From positions 1 to 20,544 of the forward strand of contig NBML01000069.1 of NCBI GenBank assembly GCA_002085465.1: a DNA stretch of 20,544 nt, given 5' to 3'. Within the stretch, counting starts at the first letter, position 1, and each line of letters starts with the position of its first letter. The DNA is from Desulfobacteraceae bacterium 4572_89. GTDB taxonomy: Bacteria > Desulfobacterota > Desulfobacteria > Desulfobacterales > Desulfobacteraceae. The position numbers and the translations under genes were made by a program. Positions 15,630 to 20,544 of this stretch are shown piece after piece. The notes under the pieces are model-generated. The model had not been told where the DNA came from. It did no database searches and was given only the letters and a program-made list of their open reading frames with translations.

Positions 15630-16658
15630 TTAAGATTTTTTAAATGTTTTTATGATTCGGCCGTCAATGGCGGCAAGACCGATAAAAATCATGATCATGC
15701 CGGCAAAGGCATTCCATCCTGGGGATTCGCCCAGAACCACAACCCCCAGGAAAATAGCAGAGATTGGAATCAAAAAAGTTACCAGCAGAATATTGGTGGC
15801 CCCTGCCCTGGCCAGAACATAAAAATAAATAATATAGGCAAGGGCAGTGGAAATGGCAGATAATCCAAGGATAGCCCCCCAGGTCAGGAGGGTGGGTTCA
15901 AGGGTCCAGGGATGCTCAAGCACCAGGGCAACGGGAATCATCATCAAAGTGGACCCGGTAAGCATTCCTGCTGCCACCACCACCGGGTCCAGATGCTTAA
16001 ACCTCCTGGCAAAAATAGCAGCACAGGCATAGAGGAAGGAAGCTCCCAGCACAGCAGCCTGGCCTGCCACCTGGAGGCCTGCCCCCTTCAGGGAATCCAC
16101 CCCGATTAAAACAGCCACCCCCAGCCAGCCAAATACCACCCCTGTGACACGGTTGGGAGTCAGGGGCTCCTCCTTTGTCAGAAAATGGGCCAGGATTACG
16201 CTGAACACCGGAGCAAAGGCATTTAAAATAGATGCCAGGCTGGAATCAATTAAAGTCTGGCCCCAGGTGATCAAAGAAAAGGGGATTACATTGTTCAAGG
16301 CCCCCAGGCCCAATAAGCCAGTCCAGACCTTTAAAGATGAAGGCAGCCGGCGGCCGGTGAATCTGACAACCCCCAGAAGAATCACAGCCGCAAACCCCAC
16401 CCTGTACATGACTATGGTAAAGGGGGTCATGGTTTTCACAGCCACTTCCACAAAGAAAAAAGAAGCCCCCCAGATCACGGACAATAAGAAAATCAATATC
16501 CACTCTTTCAGGCCCATGACATGGCTGACTGAGTTGTTATGGTTGTTCTGTGTCTTTTCTGCCATGGAAAATAATTCCTTTATATATAAGGCCCCTTGGT
16601 CCGGGCCGGTTGAAACAAAAAAACAGATTAAAAAAACAAAGCGCACAATCCCGGCCAT
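15630..16658 (-). CDS. EamA/DMT-superfamily permease
   Basis: This 342-residue membrane protein is built of two EamA repeats with about ten membrane segments. Typical signs are the first-segment IWGASFFFVEVAVKTMTP with MYRVGFAAV after it, SLASILNAFAPVFSVILAHFL closing the first repeat, and FLIPISAIFLGVVVLGE in the second. Members export amino acids, sugars or other metabolites; the substrate is not evident. Two starts are possible. The ATG at 16658 has AAGGA at close spacing and adds a hydrophobic stretch (FVFLICFFVS) that is unusual for the family. The ATG at 16565 (MAEKTQ) gives a 311-residue protein of ordinary length, with AAGGA at about ten bases. The gene is divergent from the kinase-like gene across 82 bases and is separated from htpG by 157 bases. 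Confidence 0.88.
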   Translation of the reverse strand: MAGIVRFVFLICFFVSTGPDQGALYIKELFSMAEKTQNNHNNSVSHVMGLKEWILIFLLSVIWGASFFFVEVAVKTMTPFTIVMYRVGFAAVILLGVVRFTGRRLPSSLKVWTGLLGLGALNNVIPFSLITWGQTLIDSSLASILNAFAPVFSVILAHFLTKEEPLTPNRVTGVVFGWLGVAVLIGVDSLKGAGLQVAGQAAVLGASFLYACAAIFARRFKHLDPVVVAAGMLTGSTLMMIPVALVLEHPWTLEPTLLTWGAILGLSAISTALAYIIYFYVLARAGATNILLVTFLIPISAIFLGVVVLGESPGWNAFAGMIMIFIGLAAIDGRIIKTFKKS

Positions 16659-16702
16659 GATATCCTTTTCATTTGCCTTTTACCACCCTGAAAAATACTG
16701 TC

Positions 16703-16731
16703 TTTACCGACTGCCAGGTGTTTGCTACAAT
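16703..16731 (+). promoter_or_regulatory. Candidate promoter placing the transcript start at the ATG of the kinase-like gene
   Basis: TTTACC (16703-16708, four of six to the -35) and TACAAT (16726-16731, five of six to the -10) are separated by 17 bases. Transcription would begin at about 16738-16740, directly before the ATG at 16741. No ribosome binding site is seen before that ATG, which fits a leaderless mRNA. Confidence 0.4.
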
Positions 16732-16740
16732 AATCCCATA

Positions 16741-17634
16741 ATGGACAAGCAAGCAGACATACGGGATCAGGCCCATCTATCGGGAACAGAGGTGAAAAAG
16801 CTCAACTTCATCAAAAACTCAGAAGATATTATCTTCAGGAAATATTATAGATCAGGCCTGAGATCCCATATATTTGAAGTTCTTGCTGCAAATGATGTTT
16901 TAAAGGAGACCCAGGGGGAAATAATAGATGGAATCCGGATGTTTCCCAGGGCCAGGCCCACAAAAATATTCCGAATATTGCGAAACAGGTTTAAAAATAA
17001 AGAGGCAATTTTCCAGGAAGTTAAAAAATATAATCTCCTTTTACAATTTCTGGGGCCTGAGCTTATTGCCACTTCCCAGGAATTCATGGTGGATTATACT
17101 GGTACGGGCACAAGCCAGATCGTCCTGTGCGGCCTCCAGGAATATGTTGAAGGCCAGATACTTGATCCCTGGAGATTGTATGGGAAAGATTATTTGCTGG
17201 AATTATTCAAATCAATGCCCAATAAGGATAAGAGCCCAAGAGATATCCAGTGCCGGCCACAGGTTGAAAAATTGGCTGACAAAGCCAGGAACAATATTGA
17301 AAACTTCGTAAAAAAAATCAGACATATGATAACCAATGCCGGATATATTCCCGACCTTGCAGGCATCGGCAACCTGATCATCACACCTGAAGGGAATCTA
17401 AAACTTGTAGATATCAATAACATTGTTGAAATCAAGCTTAGCAACACAATCCTTCTTGATGATAAAGGATACCCTTCCTGCGATGTATCTATTGAAGTCC
17501 TGGCCATCCTTGAACAGGATATTCTTCAAAAAAAAATTTCCTTGGATGATCCACTTTTTCAATTTTTTTTATCTCCAGACAGGAAAAAAAAAGTAAAAAC
17601 CATTGAAAAAAAATTTTATGAAAAACAAGCATAA
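16741..17634 (+). CDS. Putative kinase-fold protein (YrbL/APH-like), first gene of an efflux operon
   Basis: This 297-residue protein has no signal or membrane segment. Its pattern suggests a protein-kinase-like fold: a hinge-like stretch LCGLQEYVEGQ at 129-139, then PDLAGIGNLIITPEGNLKLV followed by DINN. Asp205, Asn211 and Asp224 could serve as the catalytic base, metal-binding Asn and DFG-type Asp. Spacing from Asp to Asn is one longer than in APH-type kinases, and no clear glycine loop is seen, so catalysis is uncertain. Other proteins with such endings are annotated as hypothetical or YrbL-like. The open frame extends back to 16144, but that part is antisense to the EamA gene and has no family look; the ATG at 16741 is the plausible start. 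It lies 11 bases from the membrane fusion protein gene, so the three genes probably share a transcript. Confidence 0.6.
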   Translation: MDKQADIRDQAHLSGTEVKKLNFIKNSEDIIFRKYYRSGLRSHIFEVLAANDVLKETQGEIIDGIRMFPRARPTKIFRILRNRFKNKEAIFQEVKKYNLLLQFLGPELIATSQEFMVDYTGTGTSQIVLCGLQEYVEGQILDPWRLYGKDYLLELFKSMPNKDKSPRDIQCRPQVEKLADKARNNIENFVKKIRHMITNAGYIPDLAGIGNLIITPEGNLKLVDINNIVEIKLSNTILLDDKGYPSCDVSIEVLAILEQDILQKKISLDDPLFQFFLSPDRKKKVKTIEKKFYEKQA

Positions 17635-17645
17635 GGAAAGACCAT

Positions 17646-18374
17646 ATGAAAATCTTAAAAAAAATTTTATTCATTATTCCGGTTATCTGCGGAATTGCTC
17701 TTTTGGTGTGGATGAAAAGCAACAAACAGCCGCCAGCCCGCCTTGATTTCAAAAAACGGGTTCAGACTGTCCGGATAATTCCTATGGAAAAGACCCCGGT
17801 TGTACCCAGAGCCATCAGCTATGGATATGTTGAGGCAGATCGTACCTGGGAAGCCATTTCCGAAGTCAGTGGAAAAATCGTTTTTATGAATAAAAACCTG
17901 AAAAAAGGGTATTTCATCCAAAAGGGCGAACTTCTGCTAAAAATAGACACCACCGCTTACGGTCTTGCTGAAACCCGGGGAATGGCAGAGCTTCTGAATG
18001 TGGATGCCAGGCTCAAGGAACTTGACCAATCCAGGAAAAATACCCAGAGACTTCTGGACATTGAAAAAAAAGCTTTGGCTATTTCCGCCCAGGAGCTTAA
18101 GCGAATGCAGGAATTGTTTGACAAGGGGGTTGTCTCAGCCTCTATACTGGAAAAAGAGGAAAGAAATTTTCTTGCCCGCCAGACTGCCGTGAATAACCTT
18201 CAAAACACCCTGGCCCTGATCCCGTCCCAGAAAAAAGCCCTTCTGGCCCAGAAAAAATCAGGGGAGTCCACAGTGAGCCAGCAGCGCCTGGATGTGGCAA
18301 AAACAGAAATCTACGCCCCCTTTAACTGCCGCCTGTCTTCCGTGAATATATATTATAGTGGACAAACCCTATGA
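17646..18374 (+). pseudogene. RND membrane fusion protein (HlyD/AcrA type), N-terminal fragment
   Basis: This is the front half of a periplasmic adaptor that links an RND pump to an outer-membrane channel. It has a membrane anchor at 5-23, the first lipoyl half at 65-100 (TWEAISEVSGKIVFMNKNLKKG and KGELLLKID), a coiled-coil hairpin at about 110-205, and the returning lipoyl half KTEIYAPFNCRLSSVN at about 219-234. The family's next element, the beta-barrel domain, is missing. The frame ends in an out-of-frame tail (YYSGQTL). AAGGA ahead of the ATG supports the start. The kinase-like gene is 11 bases upstream. The shortened protein is unlikely to dock on its pump. Confidence 0.8.
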
Positions 18375-18714
18375 AAAGTTAATCCCTGGAAAACGACCGC
18401 CCCTGCTTACAAATATGTATGTGGAGGTGGAACTAAGGGGTCAACCCATTCCAGACAGGTTTGTTGTCCCAAGAAGCGCTTTGCATGAAGAAAAAATTTA
18501 TATCTGCACACCTGAAAACCGGCTGAAAATCAAGCCTGTGAAAATTGAATTCCAGATGGAGGATATGGCTGTGCTGTCCACAGGGGTTGAGCAGGGAGAG
18601 AGACTGGTGTTAAGCGATCTTATACCTGCCGTGGAAGGGATGCTGCTAAAACCTGTACCAGCCCTGGACATTGCAGAACAGCTTAGACAAAAAGCCCTGG
18701 GGGAGGCTTTATAG
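18346..18714 (+). pseudogene. RND membrane fusion protein, C-terminal fragment
   Basis: This frame, +1 to the fragment before it, carries the end of the same adaptor. It opens with VDKPYEKLIPGKRPPLLTNM, followed by YVEVELRG and the membrane-proximal FVVPRSALHEEKIYI segment, and finishes with QGERLVLSDLIPAVEGM. The frame is open from 18346; the GTG at 18358 has no ribosome binding site, so separate translation is doubtful. Together the two fragments lack about 70-100 residues of the beta-barrel region. The junction lies in AATATATATTATA at 18345-18357, so I infer an internal deletion that also changed the frame. The stop is one base before the pump's ATG. Confidence 0.8.
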
Positions 18715-18715
18715 A

Positions 18716-20544
18716 ATGTCTTTATTTAAACGAATCATCTCATTCATGTGTGCCCATCCCACAGCATCAAATCTTCTCATGGTATTGTTCATTGTCCTGG
18801 GCCTTATTTCCATTGCAGACCTGAAACGGGAAACCTTTCCCGACTTTTCAACCAATGCCGTTGAAATTACCATAACCTATCCAGGGGCCAGTGCCGCAGA
18901 TGTGGAATCCTCCTTATGCCAGAGGGTAGAAGATGTCATAGACAGCGTGGCAAATATTGCCGAAGTCCGCAGTACGGCCATGGAGAACATGGCTTCCATT
19001 GTCGTGGACATGGTGGATCAAGGCAATATCATCGAGTTCTTCAATGACATCAAAACCGAAGTAGAAGCCATCAATGATTTCCCTGCAGAAGTTGAAAATG
19101 TCATCGTAAAAAGGGTTAACAGAACTGATCCAGTGGTGTCTGTGGCAGTTACCGGACCCATGAGCCCAGTGCATTTAAAATTCTATTGCGAAGATCTTAA
19201 GGACCGGCTCAAGGCTTTGGACATGGTTTCCCAGGTGGAGATCCTGGGGTTTTCCGACCATGAATTTTTAATTGAAATCCCCTTTTACAATACAATGCGC
19301 TTGGGCCTTTCCGTAGCAGATATCCATGATGCCGTGGCAGCCCAAAGCCTGGACCTTCCGACCGGAAGTCTGGAAACAAGGGATTCAGACATATTGATCC
19401 GGTTTTCCGAAGAAAGAAAAACCCTGGATGCCCTGGAAGATCTCATTGTAATATCCGGCGAAACAGGTGCTGAAATCAGACTGGGGGATATTGCCATAAT
19501 CTCCGATGGATTCATGAACAAAGAAGATCAGATCATGTTTAACGGAGAACGGGCCGGGCTTCTCCAGATCACCAAAACCAAGTCTGAGGATTCCCTGAGA
19601 ATCCTGGATGCAGTGACAGAGTTCATAGAAAAAGAAAAGGCCAGGGCTCCTTCAGGAATCTCCTTTGACATCACCCAGAATGTATCCAAGGTGGTGAGGG
19701 ACCGCCTCCGGATGCTGGCAGTTAACGGAATACAGGGACTGGTTCTCGTTTTTTTTGCCATGCTTTTATTTTTTCCTTTTTCCTTTTCCTTCTGGGTGGC
19801 CATGGGCCTGCCGGTTTCTTTTCTGCTGACCTTTTTCTTTATGAAACATCTTGGACTTTCCCTGAACATGCTGTCCATGGTTGGCCTGCTCATAGGGCTT
19901 GGCCTGCTCATGGATGATGCCATTGTCATTGCCGAAAATGTTGCGGTCCACCTTGCAGAGGGTAAAAAAGCCTTTACCGCGGTTGTGGATGGAATATCTG
20001 AAGTGGCCTCGGGCGTATTTTCTTCCTTTTTGACCACCATTTTTATTTTCGGGGCACTGGGCCTGGGCATGAAAGGGGACATCGGAAAAGTGCTCTATGT
20101 GATTCCCGTGATACTGATCCTAACCCTGACTGTGAGCCTTGTGGAAGCATTTTTCATCCTTCCCAACCACCTGTCCCATGCCCTTGGGGGGTATGACCAG
20201 GATAAAGCAAAAACCGGGCTTCGCCGGAAGGTTGATGCAGGCCTTAACTGGCTGAAGGAAAAACTTTTCGGCTGGATAGTGGATAGGGCTGTTAATTTCA
20301 GATATTTGTTTATGGGACTGATCATTTTTGCCTTTATTGCCTCCATCTCCATGATTGCCGGCGGGTATTTAAAAATTCGGGCTTTCCCTGAAATTGAAGG
20401 AGATGTCCTCCAGGCAAGGATACTGTTTCCCCAGGGAACTCCTTTGGAAAGAACTGAATTTTATGTGGACAAATTTGTAAAAGCCGCCCAGGAAATGGAT
20501 GCAGCCTTATCCCCCTTACAACCTGACAAAGCAGACCTGGTAAA
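18716..20544 (+). CDS. RND-family efflux pump, inner-membrane subunit (3' partial)
   Basis: The first 609 residues of an AcrB/HAE-type proton-driven transporter are present; full proteins have about 1000-1050, so roughly 40 percent lies beyond the window. Membrane segment 1 is at 16-34, followed by the large periplasmic loop with RETFPDFSTNAVEITITYPG and QRVEDVI. Segments 2-6 lie at about 335-470. Segment 4 carries GLGLLMDDAIVIAENVAVHL, with the proton-relay pair Asp400-Asp401 (codons 19913-19918). The second periplasmic half opens with RAFPEIEGDVLQARILFPQG. The ATG follows the adaptor's stop by one base, with GGGAGG upstream. The intact frame and relay residues suggest the pump itself is functional, although its adaptor is broken. 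Substrate cannot be assigned. Confidence 0.93.
   Translation, partial: MSLFKRIISFMCAHPTASNLLMVLFIVLGLISIADLKRETFPDFSTNAVEITITYPGASAADVESSLCQRVEDVIDSVANIAEVRSTAMENMASIVVDMVDQGNIIEFFNDIKTEVEAINDFPAEVENVIVKRVNRTDPVVSVAVTGPMSPVHLKFYCEDLKDRLKALDMVSQVEILGFSDHEFLIEIPFYNTMRLGLSVADIHDAVAAQSLDLPTGSLETRDSDILIRFSEERKTLDALEDLIVISGETGAEIRLGDIAIISDGFMNKEDQIMFNGERAGLLQITKTKSEDSLRILDAVTEFIEKEKARAPSGISFDITQNVSKVVRDRLRMLAVNGIQGLVLVFFAMLLFFPFSFSFWVAMGLPVSFLLTFFFMKHLGLSLNMLSMVGLLIGLGLLMDDAIVIAENVAVHLAEGKKAFTAVVDGISEVASGVFSSFLTTIFIFGALGLGMKGDIGKVLYVIPVILILTLTVSLVEAFFILPNHLSHALGGYDQDKAKTGLRRKVDAGLNWLKEKLFGWIVDRAVNFRYLFMGLIIFAFIASISMIAGGYLKIRAFPEIEGDVLQARILFPQGTPLERTEFYVDKFVKAAQEMDAALSPLQPDKADLV

Noticed and set aside
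16144..16740. Long N-terminal extension of the open frame of the kinase-like protein
   Set aside because: It runs antisense through the well-supported EamA gene, has no recognisable domain, and the ATG at 16741 with its promoter is a better start.
18358..18360. GTG as an independent start for the adaptor C-terminal fragment
   Set aside because: No ribosome binding site precedes it, and the fragment lacks the anchor and lipoyl parts needed for function.

Overview
The window looks like a chromosomal segment of an anaerobic, probably sulfate-reducing, Desulfobacterota bacterium (Desulfobacterales-like). This rests on the protein style: a sensor kinase with a CW-type cysteine cluster, a PhnD-like lipoprotein paired with that kinase, a YkgJ cysteine cluster, and an htpG-rimO-prenyl synthase cluster, all in moderately AT-rich DNA. 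It is an inference; no rRNA or other species marker is present. I see no phage genes, insertion sequences or CRISPR arrays.

Layout. 1-3257 (+): a PEP-synthase-like protein, cut by the window edge and broken by a frameshift near 431, has the ATP-binding and phosphohistidine domains. The PEP/pyruvate-binding barrel is absent and an unrecognised C-terminal region of about 300 residues takes its place. It is followed directly by a dual-specificity phosphatase fused to a YkgJ-type cysteine cluster. 3302-6667 (-): a three-gene signalling operon runs from a PhnD-like binding lipoprotein, through a membrane histidine kinase with nine clustered cysteines, to a stand-alone receiver protein, with a good extended -10 promoter in front. 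6785-8648: an AEC-family carrier is divergent from an IclR-family regulator. 8760-9766 (+): a secreted MlaD-like coiled-coil protein is followed by an unassigned open frame that ends in a terminator-like hairpin. 9767-9842 (-): tRNA-Val(GAC) with C instead of U at position 33.

9899-15472 (-): htpG, rimO, a polyprenyl diphosphate synthase and a secreted FlgT_N-like protein, each overlapping the next by 4 bp, so very likely one operon. rimO carries in-frame 15-bp repeats and a 28-bp near-perfect palindrome. 15630-16658 (-): an EamA permease. 16741-20544 (+): a kinase-fold-like protein, perhaps translated from a leaderless mRNA, followed by an RND efflux pair. The membrane fusion protein has lost its middle and is frameshifted; the inner-membrane pump runs off the window end.

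The most notable points are the dikinase-like protein without a barrel next to a phosphatase/metal-cluster fusion, the cysteine cluster inside the HAMP region of the kinase, the C33 tRNA, the unassigned frame after the MlaD-like gene, and the leaderless kinase-like gene with the damaged efflux pump. Two independent frame breaks in 20 kb mean that assembly error must be excluded before gene decay is claimed.
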